Positions 19,750-29,120 of a stretch of DNA of 33,850 nucleotides are shown here, in pieces. The notes beneath the pieces were generated by a model, which worked only from the letters and a program-made list of their open reading frames with translations, ran no database searches and had not been told where the DNA came from. Position 1 is the stretch's first letter, and the number at the start of each line of letters is the position of its first letter. The DNA lies in contig JAITIQ010000127.1 of assembly GCA_031279425.1 (NCBI GenBank), positions 1 through 33,850 of the forward strand, written 5' to 3'. Made by a program: the position numbers and the translations under genes. The DNA comes from Accumulibacter sp. (GTDB lineage: Bacteria > Pseudomonadota > Gammaproteobacteria > Burkholderiales > Rhodocyclaceae).

Positions 19750-21176
19750 TGAGAATGACCGGCACGCCAAACCGATACCTGGATCGCTGGAACGCTTTCC
19801 TCGCCAACTGTCGGGAGATCGTCGATCAGACCGTACCGCTCCTGTCCAGCGGACATCTGACGCGCATCAACGGCCTGGTCATGGAAGCCTCCGGCCTGAA
19901 GCTGCCGCTCGGCAGTTCCTGCCGGATCGTTCCCGCCGGCGGCTCGCCGGTCGAAGCGGAAGTCGTCGGCTTCAACGGCGAGCGCCTGTTCCTGATGCCT
20001 ACGGAAGACGTCTATGGCCTGTCGCCGGGGGCGCGCGTGGTCGCCCTCAAGCCCCCGGCGTCGCCGCCCAAGGTGGGCAAGCCCGCGCCGGCCCGCCGTC
20101 GGGCGGTCGACCGGGCCAAGCTGCTGCCCGTCGGAGAATCGCTGCTCGGCCGGGTGATCGACGGCGCCGGCCGGCCGCTCGATGGCCGGGGCCCGCTCTT
20201 CGCCGACAACCTGCGGCCCCTGCAGGGGCGGCCGGTCAACCCGATGTCGCGCGCGCCGATCGAGCGACCGCTGGATGTCGGCGTGCGCTGCATCAACGCC
20301 CTCCTGACCATCGGACGCGGACAGCGCATGGGCCTCTTCGCCGGTTCGGGGGTGGGCAAAAGCGTGCTGCTCGGCATGATGGCGCGCTACACCGAGGCCG
20401 AGGTGATCGTCGTCGGCCTGATCGGTGAGCGCGGTCGCGAAGTGAAGGAATTCATCGAGCAGATCCTGGGCGAGGAGGGCCTCGCGCGCTCGGCGGTAGT
20501 CGCCGCGCCGGCCGACGTAAGCCCCTTGATGCGCATGCAGGGCGCGGCCTACGCCACGGCGATCGCCGAGTATTTCCGCGATCGCGGGCGTCACGTGCTG
20601 CTGATCATGGACTCGCTGACGCGCTACGCCATGGCCCAGCGCGAAATCGCCCTGGCCATCGGCGAGCCTCCGGTGACGCGCGGCTATCCGCCCTCAGTGT
20701 TCGCGCGCCTGCCGCAGCTCGTCGAGCGCGCCGGCAACGGCGGTGAGGGCGGCGGCTCGATCACCGCCTTCTACACGGTGCTCGCCGAAGGCGACGACCA
20801 GCAAGACCCGATCGCCGACGCCGCCCGCGCCATCCTCGACGGGCACGTCGTCCTGTCGCGCTCGCTGGCCGATGCCGGGCACTATCCCGCGATCGACATC
20901 GAACAGTCGATCTCCCGCGCCATGGTCAACCTGATCACGCCCGAGCATCTCGAGGAAGTCCGCCATTTCAAGCAGCTCTACTCGCGCTACCAGCGCTCGC
21001 GCGACCTGATCAGCGTCGGCGCCTACGTCGCCGGCTCGGACCCCATGGTCGACCAGGCGATTAGACTCTACCCGTCCTTCGAACGCTTTCTCCAGCAGAA
21101 ACTCACCGAGCAATCCGATTTCGGGGACAGCCTCGAACGGCTCGCGGCGCTGTTCGACGAGAAGCATGAATCATGA
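19749..21176 (+). CDS. fliI: Flagellum-specific ATP synthase FliI
   Basis: 475 aa; Walker [16 protein letters not shown], Walker [38 protein letters not shown]. Confidence 0.97.
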   Translation: MRMTGTPNRYLDRWNAFLANCREIVDQTVPLLSSGHLTRINGLVMEASGLKLPLGSSCRIVPAGGSPVEAEVVGFNGERLFLMPTEDVYGLSPGARVVALKPPASPPKVGKPAPARRRAVDRAKLLPVGESLLGRVIDGAGRPLDGRGPLFADNLRPLQGRPVNPMSRAPIERPLDVGVRCINALLTIGRGQRMGLFAGSGVGKSVLLGMMARYTEAEVIVVGLIGERGREVKEFIEQILGEEGLARSAVVAAPADVSPLMRMQGAAYATAIAEYFRDRGRHVLLIMDSLTRYAMAQREIALAIGEPPVTRGYPPSVFARLPQLVERAGNGGEGGGSITAFYTVLAEGDDQQDPIADAARAILDGHVVLSRSLADAGHYPAIDIEQSISRAMVNLITPEHLEEVRHFKQLYSRYQRSRDLISVGAYVAGSDPMVDQAIRLYPSFERFLQQKLTEQSDFGDSLERLAALFDEKHES

Positions 21177-21613
21177 CCAGGCCATTTCCGCTGCAAACCA
21201 TTCTCGAACTGATGCGGGACCGCGCCGACGAGGCGACGCGCAACCTGGCCCGGCTGATCGCCAACGAAAAGGATGCCAGGGCCCGGCTGGATCTATTGCT
21301 CGGCTATCGTGACGAATATGCCGGCCGTTTCCGCGCGGCGGCGCAAAATGGCCTGACGCAGCTCGAATGGAACAATTTCCAGCATTTCCTCGGGCGGCTC
21401 GACGAAGCCATCGAACAGCAGCGGGAAACTGTCGCCGCGCAGGCCCGCAATACCGCCACCGGGCAGGCGCAGTGGCGGGAGCAACGGAAAAAGCTCAAGG
21501 CTTTCGACACGCTGTCGGCGCGGCATTTCGCCAGGGAAAACGCCAGGGAAGTGAAACGCGAACAGAAACTCCAGGACGAGTTCGCCGCGCGCGTGAAGGA
21601 AATCAAGCACTGA
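21173..21613 (+). CDS. fliJ: Flagellar export protein FliJ
   Basis: 146-aa coiled-coil-rich protein starting [25 protein letters not shown], overlapping the fliI stop. Confidence 0.88.
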   Translation: MTRPFPLQTILELMRDRADEATRNLARLIANEKDARARLDLLLGYRDEYAGRFRAAAQNGLTQLEWNNFQHFLGRLDEAIEQQRETVAAQARNTATGQAQWREQRKKLKAFDTLSARHFARENAREVKREQKLQDEFAARVKEIKH

Positions 21614-21721
21614 CGCGCGGCGGCGGTTCCGACCGGCGGCACGGCCTTGCCGGAGGCTTCGAGAGAGGGAATTGGCGTCTCGTTTTACCGGCATCCTGCC
21701 GGCTTCGTTTCGTTCAGGCAC

Positions 21722-22552
21722 TCAGCAGCTCGCTCCCGGAGTGGCCAAGGCGATCCCCCCTGCGCGTCGGCGCGCCGTCTCGAACAGACAGACCGCCGCC
21801 GCCGCGCCGACGTTGAGCGATTCGACCCTGCCTGGCATCGGGATGCGCACTCGCAGGCTGGCGGCAACCGAAACCTCCGGGCGCACCCCCTGCCCTTCGC
21901 TGCCGAATACCCAGGCGACCGGGCGGACGAGGTCGGCCGGGTCAAGCGCGTAGAGTTCGAGCGCGGCGTCCGGCGCCGTGGCGATCGATCGCCCTCGGCA
22001 GCCGGCGAGAAATTCCGGAAGATCGCGGTTCTCATGGATATCGAGCGAAAAATGCGCACCCATGCCCGCGCGCAGCGTTTTCGGCGACCACGCCCGCGCG
22101 CAGTCGGTTGAAAGCAATACCTGCCCGAATCCGGCCGCGGCCGCGGTGCGCAGGATTGAACCCAGATTGCCGGGATCCTGGACGCCGTCGAGCAGCACGG
22201 CGTCCGCCGAAGGATCCGGATCCTTCACGCCATGCGGCAGGCCGACGACGGCCAGGATGCCGGCGGACGCATCGACCGTCGCCAGTTCGGTGAACAACGC
22301 ATCCGCCAGGATGAGCGCCGCAATTTCGGGACGATCTTCGAGATACCGCGCGATTTCCGCGTGGCCCTGGCCCGTCTCGCTGACAACGATCGCCTCCGGC
22401 GATCCGAAACGCCGCGTGTAGCTTTCGATCAGATGCATGCCGTCGAGAATGACCCGCCCGGATCGACGCCGCGCGTGAACGCTGGCGCAGAGTTTTTTCA
22501 ATTCGCGGAAATCGGCGTTGTCGCGCGAAGAGATGCGTTTTGTCCGGAACAT
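21722..22552 (-). CDS. TrmH/SpoU-family RNA methyltransferase
   Basis: VLLDGVQDPGNLGSILRTAAAAG, VAWVFGSEGQGVRPEV, VRIPMPGRVESLNVGAAAAVCLFE signatures. Confidence 0.93.
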   Translation of the reverse strand: MFRTKRISSRDNADFRELKKLCASVHARRRSGRVILDGMHLIESYTRRFGSPEAIVVSETGQGHAEIARYLEDRPEIAALILADALFTELATVDASAGILAVVGLPHGVKDPDPSADAVLLDGVQDPGNLGSILRTAAAAGFGQVLLSTDCARAWSPKTLRAGMGAHFSLDIHENRDLPEFLAGCRGRSIATAPDAALELYALDPADLVRPVAWVFGSEGQGVRPEVSVAASLRVRIPMPGRVESLNVGAAAAVCLFETARRRAGGIALATPGASC

Positions 22553-22698
22553 TCCCTTGGCATGAATGTCGAGATTGGTCTGCGGATCACGATCGTTCGA
22601 ATCGTCGTTTTAGCCTGTCGTGTCGTCGCGCCTTGTCGGCACACTCCGGGACAGCATTCATGGGCGCGTCCCACTGCGGTTTCCAGGTTTAACGCGCG

Positions 22699-23409
22699 CT
22701 AATCGAGAAGCGGTTTGACCGCGTGCATCAAATAGTTGACGCCGGCGTTGTCGCACAACCGGTATTTTCCGTTCAATGGATCGTAGGTCATGCCGGTCAG
22801 CCGATCCGGTTCGAGCCCGGCGCCTCTGGCCCAGCGCGAGAGTTCCGACGGCTTGATGAAGCGCGAATAGTCGTGCGTCCCTTTCGGCAGCAGTCCGAGG
22901 ACGTGTTCGGCGCCGATGACGGTGACAAGGTATGCCCTGAGGTTGCGGTTGATGGTGGAAAAGAAGACGTGGCCGCCGGCCTTGACCAGCGCCGAGCAGG
23001 CGGCGACGGTGCTGGCGGGATCGGGCACGTGTTCGAGCATTTCCATGCAGGTGACGACATCGAAGGCGCCTGGCGCGGCCTCGGCCAGATCCTCGGCGGA
23101 AGCGAGCCGGTAGTCGATCGCCACCATCCCGCCGCTTTCCAGGAGATGGAGCCTGGCGACACGCAGCGCTTCCTCGGAAAGGTCGATCCCGGTGACGCGG
23201 GCGCCGCCCAGGGCCAAGCTCTCGGACAAGATACCGCCGCCGCAGCCGACGTCCAGAGCCGTCTTGCCGGACAGCTCGACGTGCTGGCCGATCCAGGCCA
23301 GGCGCAGCGGGTTGATTTCGTGCAACGACCTGAGGATACTTCGCAGATCCCACCAGCCGGGCGCGATCCGGTTGAATTTGTCGAGTTCCGCGGAATCGGC
23401 GTTGAGCAT
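22699..23409 (-). CDS. ubiG: Ubiquinone biosynthesis O-methyltransferase UbiG
   Basis: DKFNRIAPGWWDLRSILRSLHEINPLRLAWI, ALDVGCGGGILSESLA, FFSTINRNLRAYL, GTHDYSRFIKPSEL. Confidence 0.96.
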   Translation of the reverse strand: MLNADSAELDKFNRIAPGWWDLRSILRSLHEINPLRLAWIGQHVELSGKTALDVGCGGGILSESLALGGARVTGIDLSEEALRVARLHLLESGGMVAIDYRLASAEDLAEAAPGAFDVVTCMEMLEHVPDPASTVAACSALVKAGGHVFFSTINRNLRAYLVTVIGAEHVLGLLPKGTHDYSRFIKPSELSRWARGAGLEPDRLTGMTYDPLNGKYRLCDNAGVNYLMHAVKPLLD

Positions 23410-23436
23410 GGCGTCACAGTCGAAAAGATAATAAAA

Positions 23437-23456
23437 AGCCCTGCCGAAGCAGGGCT
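23437..23456 (-). terminator. Intrinsic terminator after the ompA-family gene
   Basis: Minus-strand RNA AGCCCUGC-UUCG-GCAGGGCU followed by UUUUAUUAU, 30 nt after the 23486..24169 stop. Confidence 0.9.
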
Positions 23457-23485
23457 TTCATTGTAGCGGACTCGCCTGCGCCTGG

Positions 23486-24169
23486 TTACTGCCTGACGCC
23501 GATGATCTCGATGTCGACGCGGCGGTCGGGCTGCAGGCAGGCGATGACCTTCGGGCTCTTCGGCCCCTTGCAATCGCCAGGCTTGGTCACGGGCTGCTTC
23601 TCGCCCTTGCCTTCGGTGTAGATGCGATTGGCCGGAATGCCCTTGCCCACCAGGTAGTCCTTGACGGCTCCGGCGCGGCGCTCGGACAGCTTCTGGTTGT
23701 AGGCGTCGCTGCCGAAGCGGTCAGTATGGCCGACGGCGATGACGACTTCGAGCGCGAGCTGCCGGGACTTGGCGACGACGTCATCCAGCTTGGCCCGGCC
23801 TTCGGGACGGAGGACCGCCTTGTCGAAGTCGAACAGCGCGTCGGCGGCGATGGTCTCCTTGACCTTGTCCGGAACGGGAACCGCTGGCTTGGGGGGAGGA
23901 GGAGCGACAGCCGCAGCCACGGGTTTCGGTCCACAAACATCCTTCGGCAGCAGATCCTTGTCGCAGGTGCAACCGGCGGGATCCTTGGCCGCGGCGGCCG
24001 GCGTCCAGAAGCTGGTGCGCCAGCAGAGTCCATACGGATCGATCACGACTTCCCCGCGTCCATCAATGGCATAAACGCGGTCGACAGCCTGGGCTTGCGC
24101 CAACGAGGCGCCCAGACCAAGGGTGACGGCCAGCAGGGCCATCAGGGAATGTTTTGCTGTCTTGTTCAT
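23486..24169 (-). CDS. OmpA family outer membrane protein
   Basis: Signal peptide MNKTAKHSLMALLAVTLGLGASLAQA; OmpA C-terminal domain FDFDKAVLRPEGRAKLDDV...VIAVGHTDRFGSDAYNQKLSERRAGAVKDYLV. Confidence 0.93.
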   Translation of the reverse strand: MNKTAKHSLMALLAVTLGLGASLAQAQAVDRVYAIDGRGEVVIDPYGLCWRTSFWTPAAAAKDPAGCTCDKDLLPKDVCGPKPVAAAVAPPPPKPAVPVPDKVKETIAADALFDFDKAVLRPEGRAKLDDVVAKSRQLALEVVIAVGHTDRFGSDAYNQKLSERRAGAVKDYLVGKGIPANRIYTEGKGEKQPVTKPGDCKGPKSPKVIACLQPDRRVDIEIIGVRQ

Positions 24170-24257
24170 CTCGATTTACCTCGTTAGGTGGATTGGAGCC
24201 TGCGGATTCGTCCAGGTGGCTGGTACGACTCATTGCTGAAAAGACTTGAAGACCATT

Positions 24258-25574
24258 TCACAAACGGATTCGATTCTGCCACAAGCTTGCCAGATTTTTC
24301 AACTCGATCGTGTTGCAAGGGAGCAAGGCCCCATCGGCGACGCATGCCTTGCCGGCGACCCATACGTCCGACACATGCTCACGTCCTGCCGAATAGGCAA
24401 GCAGCGAAACAGGATCGTAACACGGCGCCAATAGCGAGTCATCCGTCCCGATGGCGCAGAAATCCGCCGACTTGCCCACCTCGATGCTGCCGATCTCGCC
24501 GTCCAGGCCGAGCGCGCGCGCGCCGTTCAGGGTGGCCATGCGTAGCGCCCGATGAGCGCCGAGAGCCTCGGCCCGTCCGCTGGACCCCTTGGCCAGGAGC
24601 ATGGCCAGGCGCAGTTCCTGGAGGATGTCCAGCCGGTTGTTGCTTGCCGCGCCGTCCGTCCCGAGGCCGACATTGACGCCTCTTTCGCACAGTGGAACGA
24701 TCGGCGCGATGCCGCTGGCGAGCTTGAGATTGGAAGCGGGACAATGCGCGACCGAACAGCCATGCCGGGCCAGGAGCTGTATTTCGTGATCCTCGAGATG
24801 GACGGCATGGGCGCCGATCAGACCGGGGCCCAGCACGCCGAGCCGGCGCAGCCGCTCGACGGGCCGCACGCCGAAGAGTTTCACGCTGTCGGTGACCTCC
24901 TTCAAGGTCTCGTGGAGATGCAGATGGATGGGGAGCTCGCACTGTTCCGCAAGGATCAGGATCTTCTCGAAACCGCGGTCGCTGACCGTGTAGGGAGCGT
25001 GCGGAGCCAGACAGAAGCCAAGCAGCGGATGGCCGCGGTATTCGTCGCGGAACGCCATTCCCTTGGCCAGATAATCGTCCGCGTCGGTAGCGTAGGCGGT
25101 CGGAAAATCCATGGCGATCAGGCCGAGCACGGCCCGCATGCCCAATTCCAGGGCGGCTTTGGCCGTCGCCTGGGGAAAAAAATACATGTCGGCGAAGCAG
25201 GTGATACCACCGCGCAGCATTTCGGCGCAGGCCAGCAGGCTGCCGTCGTAGACGAACTGGGGCGAGACGTGCCTGGCTTCGGCCGGCCAGATGTGATCGC
25301 GCAGCCAAACGTCCAGCGGCAGATCGTCTGCAAGCCCCTTCAGCAGGGACATGGCGGCGTGCGTGTGCAGGTTGACGAAGCCGGGAACGAGAACATGGTC
25401 ATGCAGTCGCCTGACTTCGCGGGGGGCGAAGCGAATTTTTCCTTCCGACTGTTGCAAAATTGCAACAATTCGACCCTGGTCGACGGCGACCGAGTGGTTT
25501 TCGAGGACGATATCGGCCGGTTCGACCGGGATGATCCATTTGGCTTCGATGATGAGGTCGACGGGATCGGGCAT
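24258..25574 (-). CDS. mtaD: TRZ/ATZ-family amidohydrolase, MTA/SAH deaminase-like
   Basis: VLVPGFVNLHTHAAMSLLKGLADDLPLDVWLRDHIWP, HLHLHET, GTDGAASNNRLDI. Confidence 0.87.
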   Translation of the reverse strand: MPDPVDLIIEAKWIIPVEPADIVLENHSVAVDQGRIVAILQQSEGKIRFAPREVRRLHDHVLVPGFVNLHTHAAMSLLKGLADDLPLDVWLRDHIWPAEARHVSPQFVYDGSLLACAEMLRGGITCFADMYFFPQATAKAALELGMRAVLGLIAMDFPTAYATDADDYLAKGMAFRDEYRGHPLLGFCLAPHAPYTVSDRGFEKILILAEQCELPIHLHLHETLKEVTDSVKLFGVRPVERLRRLGVLGPGLIGAHAVHLEDHEIQLLARHGCSVAHCPASNLKLASGIAPIVPLCERGVNVGLGTDGAASNNRLDILQELRLAMLLAKGSSGRAEALGAHRALRMATLNGARALGLDGEIGSIEVGKSADFCAIGTDDSLLAPCYDPVSLLAYSAGREHVSDVWVAGKACVADGALLPCNTIELKNLASLWQNRIRL

Positions 25575-25605
25575 CGGGGTTCACTTTTCGTGGATTTGAA
25601 TGGGG

Positions 25606-25625
25606 TCCGGTTCGCACGAACCGGA
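25606..25625. promoter_or_regulatory. Perfect palindrome in the mtaD/gyrA divergent intergenic region
   Basis: TCCGGTTCG-CA-CGAACCGGA, 9-bp arms with 2-nt centre. Confidence 0.5.
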
Positions 25626-25821
25626 GGTTCGTCAGCTTACTTCGGAATCGCTCCGCGGCTAACCCCCGCCGCGCTTCATCCGCTCGGGCTCATCCGGCAG
25701 GGCGATCGCCCCCGGCTCATCCGCGGGGAGCGGCATGTTAGAATCCCCTGTCCGAACAAGGAAAACATCGGCGCCAGGAGTGCGGATTCGCAGGTATCGG
25801 GGCGCTGGATTGGAACGAGCC

Positions 25822-28386
25822 GTGGATATCTTCGCCCAGGAAACCCTCCCCATCAATCTTGAAGACGAGATGCGCCGGTCGTATCTCGATTACGCGATGA
25901 GCGTGATCATCGGACGCGCCCTGCCGGACGCCCGCGACGGCCTGAAGCCGGTGCATCGCCGGGCGCTCTACGCCATGCACGAGGCGGGCAACGACTGGAA
26001 CAAGGCGCACAAGAAGTCCGCGCGCATCGTCGGCGAAGTGATGGGCAAGTACCATCCGCACGGCGACAGCGCGATCTATGACACCATCGTGCGCATGGCG
26101 CAACCGTTCTCGCTGCGCTACATGCTGGTCGACGGCCAGGGCAATTTCGGCTCGGTCGACGGCGACAGCCCGGCGGCGATGCGCTACACCGAAGTGCGCA
26201 TGGCGAAGATCGGGCATCAGCTGCTGGAAGACATCGACAAGGAGACGGTGGATTTCGGCCCGAACTACGACGGCACCCTGCAGGAACCAGTGGTGTTGCC
26301 GACGCGTATTCCGCAACTGTTGATCAACGGCTCTTCCGGCATCGCCGTGGGCATGGCGACCAACATTCCTCCGCACAACCTGGGCGAAGTCGTCGAGGCC
26401 TGCCTTGCGCTGCTGCGCGATCCCGGGACGACGATCGACGAGCTGATCGCGATCGTCCCCGCGCCCGATTTTCCGACCGCCGGGATCATCTACGGCGTAT
26501 CCGGCGTGCGCGAGGGATATCGCACCGGACGCGGCCGCGTGATCATGCGTGCGCGCACGCATTTCGAGGACATCAAGGGCAGCGCCGACCGCCAGGCGAT
26601 CATCGTCGACGAGCTGCCGTACCAGGTCAACAAGCGCGCCTTGCTGGAAAAGATCGGCGAGCTGGTCAACGAGAAGAGAATCGAGGGCATCTCCGACCTG
26701 CGCGACGAATCCGACAAGTCCGGCATGCGCGTGGTCATCGAACTGAAGCGCAACGAAGTGCCGGAAATCGTCTTGAACTGCCTGTTCAAGCAGACGCAGT
26801 TGCAGGATACCTTCGGCATGAACATGGTGGCGTTGGTCGACGGTCAGCCGCGTCTGCTCAATCTGAAGCAGATGCTCGAATGCTTCCTGACGCACCGGCG
26901 CGAGGTCGTCAACCGGCGCACGGTGTTCGAGTTGCGCCGCGCGCGAGAGAAGGCGCACATCCAGGAGGGCCTCGCCGTGGCGTTGGACAACGTCGACGAG
27001 ATCATCGCCGTGATCAGGGCTTCGCCCGCGCCGGCGGACGCCCGTCGCGCGCTGATGGGCAAGCTGTGGCCGTCCACGACGGTCGCCGGGATGCTCGCCC
27101 GCGCCGCGCTGGACGCAACGCGCCCGGAGGGGCTGGGGCTCGAGTACGGCCTGTCGAAAAACGGCTATCTCCTGTCCGAGGCGCAGACGCAGGCCATTCT
27201 CGAACTCCGCCTGCAACGCCTGACCGGTCTCGAACGCGACAAGGTCGTCGCCGACTACGCCGAACTGCTCGAACGCATCGCCGACCTCTTCGACATCCTC
27301 GCCCGGCCCGAACGCATCACCGGGATCATCGCCGAGGAGCTCGACGTCGTGCGCGCCCAGTTCGGCGACAAGCGGCGCTCGGAAATCGTCCTGGATACGC
27401 AGGATCTGGCCATCGAGGACTTCATCACGCCGCAGGACATGGTGGTCACGCTGTCGCATTCCGGCTATGTCAAGTCGCAGCCGCTGGCCGATTACCGCGC
27501 GCAGCGGCGTGGCGGGCGCGGCAAGCAGGCGGCGGCGGTCAAGGAAAACGATTTCGTCGATCATTTGTTCACCGCCAACACCCACGATCACATCCTGTGC
27601 TTCTCCAACCGCGGCCGGCTCTACTGGCTCAAGGTCTTCGAAGTGCCGCAGGGCGCGCGCAGCGGGCGCGGCAAGCCGATCGTCAACATGTTCCCGCTGG
27701 AGCAGGGCGAGAAGATCAGCGCCATCCTGCCGATCAAGGAATTCGTCGAGGATCGTTTCGTCTTCATGTGTACCGCGCAGGGCACGGTGAAGAAGACGCC
27801 GCTGTCGGATTTCTCCAATCCGCGCAAGGCCGGCATCATCGCCGTGGCGCTGGACGAAGGCGACTACCTGATCGGCGCCGAGATTACCGACGGCTCGCAG
27901 GACATCGTGCTCGTTTCCGACGCCGGCAAGGCAGTCTGGTTCGGCGAGGAGGACGTCCGGCCGATGGGCCGCGCGGCGCGCGGCGTGCGCGGCATGAGGC
28001 TGGGCGAAGGGCAGCAGGTGCTCTCGCTCCTGGTCGCCGACAATCACCAGGAAACGGTGCTGGTGGCCACCGAGAACGGCTACGGCAAGCGCACCGTGCT
28101 CGCCGACTTCCGCCGTTCCGGCCGCGGTACCCAGGGGGTCATCGCCATCGCCGCCAGCGAAAGGAACGGCAAGGCCATCGCCGCGCGGCTGGTGAAAGAC
28201 GAGGACGAGATCATGCTGATCACCACCGGCGGCGTGCTGATCCGCACGCGCGTCGCCGAAATCCGCGAGCTCGGGCGAGCGACGCAGGGCGTGACCCTGA
28301 TCTCGCTCGACGAAGGAGAAAAGCTGGCCAGCCTGGAAAAAGTGGTCGAGTCCGAAGACGAGGCGGGAGAATCGGAGGACAAATGA
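25822..28386 (+). CDS. gyrA: DNA gyrase subunit A
   Basis: 854 aa from GTG 25822: [54 protein letters not shown]...[34 protein letters not shown]. Confidence 0.98.
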   Translation: MDIFAQETLPINLEDEMRRSYLDYAMSVIIGRALPDARDGLKPVHRRALYAMHEAGNDWNKAHKKSARIVGEVMGKYHPHGDSAIYDTIVRMAQPFSLRYMLVDGQGNFGSVDGDSPAAMRYTEVRMAKIGHQLLEDIDKETVDFGPNYDGTLQEPVVLPTRIPQLLINGSSGIAVGMATNIPPHNLGEVVEACLALLRDPGTTIDELIAIVPAPDFPTAGIIYGVSGVREGYRTGRGRVIMRARTHFEDIKGSADRQAIIVDELPYQVNKRALLEKIGELVNEKRIEGISDLRDESDKSGMRVVIELKRNEVPEIVLNCLFKQTQLQDTFGMNMVALVDGQPRLLNLKQMLECFLTHRREVVNRRTVFELRRAREKAHIQEGLAVALDNVDEIIAVIRASPAPADARRALMGKLWPSTTVAGMLARAALDATRPEGLGLEYGLSKNGYLLSEAQTQAILELRLQRLTGLERDKVVADYAELLERIADLFDILARPERITGIIAEELDVVRAQFGDKRRSEIVLDTQDLAIEDFITPQDMVVTLSHSGYVKSQPLADYRAQRRGGRGKQAAAVKENDFVDHLFTANTHDHILCFSNRGRLYWLKVFEVPQGARSGRGKPIVNMFPLEQGEKISAILPIKEFVEDRFVFMCTAQGTVKKTPLSDFSNPRKAGIIAVALDEGDYLIGAEITDGSQDIVLVSDAGKAVWFGEEDVRPMGRAARGVRGMRLGEGQQVLSLLVADNHQETVLVATENGYGKRTVLADFRRSGRGTQGVIAIAASERNGKAIAARLVKDEDEIMLITTGGVLIRTRVAEIRELGRATQGVTLISLDEGEKLASLEKVVESEDEAGESEDK

Positions 28387-28493
28387 TGGAAAGCAAAGAT
28401 TCGTCTTGCGAAAAAGCCTGGGATGTCTATTACTACTACTACTTGTTGGTCGGGGAAATATCCACATGGCACAGCCCATCAAGGTTTTCCTGA
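28383..28493 (+). CDS. Putative 36-aa leader peptide with five consecutive Tyr codons
   Basis: [40 protein letters not shown] overlap with the gyrA stop; GGAGG 5' of ATG; Tyr codons TAT-TAC-TAC-TAC-TAC at 28428-28442. Confidence 0.6.
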   Translation: MMESKDSSCEKAWDVYYYYYLLVGEISTWHSPSRFS

Positions 28494-28540
28494 TCAGCAA
28501 CGAACTTCGGCCATTCCGCGCAAACCATGCTCGTTCATGG

Positions 28541-28596
28541 CCCCGCCCGCAAAAGGCCCTGCGCAGCGGGTGGGACGCCCGCGCCCACCGGTTTTT
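28541..28596 (+). promoter_or_regulatory. Candidate attenuator: alternative antiterminator and terminator hairpins
   Basis: CCCGCCCGC (28542-28550) pairs with GCGGGUGGG (28566-28574; 9 bp, one G-U). GGUGGG (28569-28574) alternatively pairs with CCCACC (28584-28589), followed by GG then UUUUU (28592-28596). Confidence 0.6.
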
Positions 28597-28673
28597 CCCG
28601 TGCCGCATTCCCTCACCGCGCAGGGGCGCTTGCCGCCATGAGCGTTCATCGCGCCCATTGCCGGCGTCCTGAA

Positions 28674-29054
28674 ATGACACGATGGCGATCAGCATCGAAG
28701 GAAGATGCCGAGCGTCTTCTCGAAGAAGGTGTGTCTGAGCTCTGTCCTCGTCATCGGGCTTTGTTCGACTCCATTCGTGTCACCCCAAGGCCAGTTCCAA
28801 TGGCGAGCGACCCCGGAGGGTTTGTTTACGTGGTGGCGGAGCGCAAAGGACGGCTATTGTATTGGTCCGGCATTGAGGAAGGATGGGAATCGGCGCAACC
28901 CGATGCTGAAGGCGGCATCAGTGAGCGCGGCTGCAATCAATTCGAGCTAAGCCACGTCATGTATCAAATGTTCGGTGATTCCGCGATGGGTAGATGCTCT
29001 GTACTTCAGCCCATCCCTGGTGCTTCGCCTCGGGACGGCGCCTTTTACGCATGA
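28674..29054 (+). CDS. Uncharacterised protein, about 126 aa (alternative in-frame ATG at 28638)
   Basis: MTRWRSASKEDAERLLEEGVSELCPRHRALFDSIRVTPRPVPMASDPGGFVYVVAERKGRLLYWSGIEEGWES...; protein-like composition, but no clear ribosome-binding site. Confidence 0.55.
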   Translation: MTRWRSASKEDAERLLEEGVSELCPRHRALFDSIRVTPRPVPMASDPGGFVYVVAERKGRLLYWSGIEEGWESAQPDAEGGISERGCNQFELSHVMYQMFGDSAMGRCSVLQPIPGASPRDGAFYA

Positions 29055-29120
29055 AGCCTGATCCGTGAAGCCACATCGCTTCCGCTCGATCGAACACAGA
29101 ATATTGGGGTTTGCATTGCC

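Noticed and set aside
21688-21702. CCGGCA-TCC-TGCCGG hairpin between fliJ and the TrmH-family gene as terminator
   Set aside because: Short stem and no clean U-tract on either strand; too weak to call.
26038-26120. GyrA quinolone-resistance region
   Set aside because: [13 protein letters not shown] keeps the Ser and Asp of the susceptible E. coli-type sequence; nothing unusual.
28466-28672. Fragment [14 protein letters not shown]... resembling a response-regulator N-terminus
   Set aside because: Only about 12 residues look suggestive, with no receiver motifs following; the region is better explained as attenuator leader.
25738-28695. 985-aa antisense ORF opposite gyrA
   Set aside because: High-GC shadow ORF; low-complexity His/Asp/Arg-rich composition, fully covered by unambiguous gyrA.
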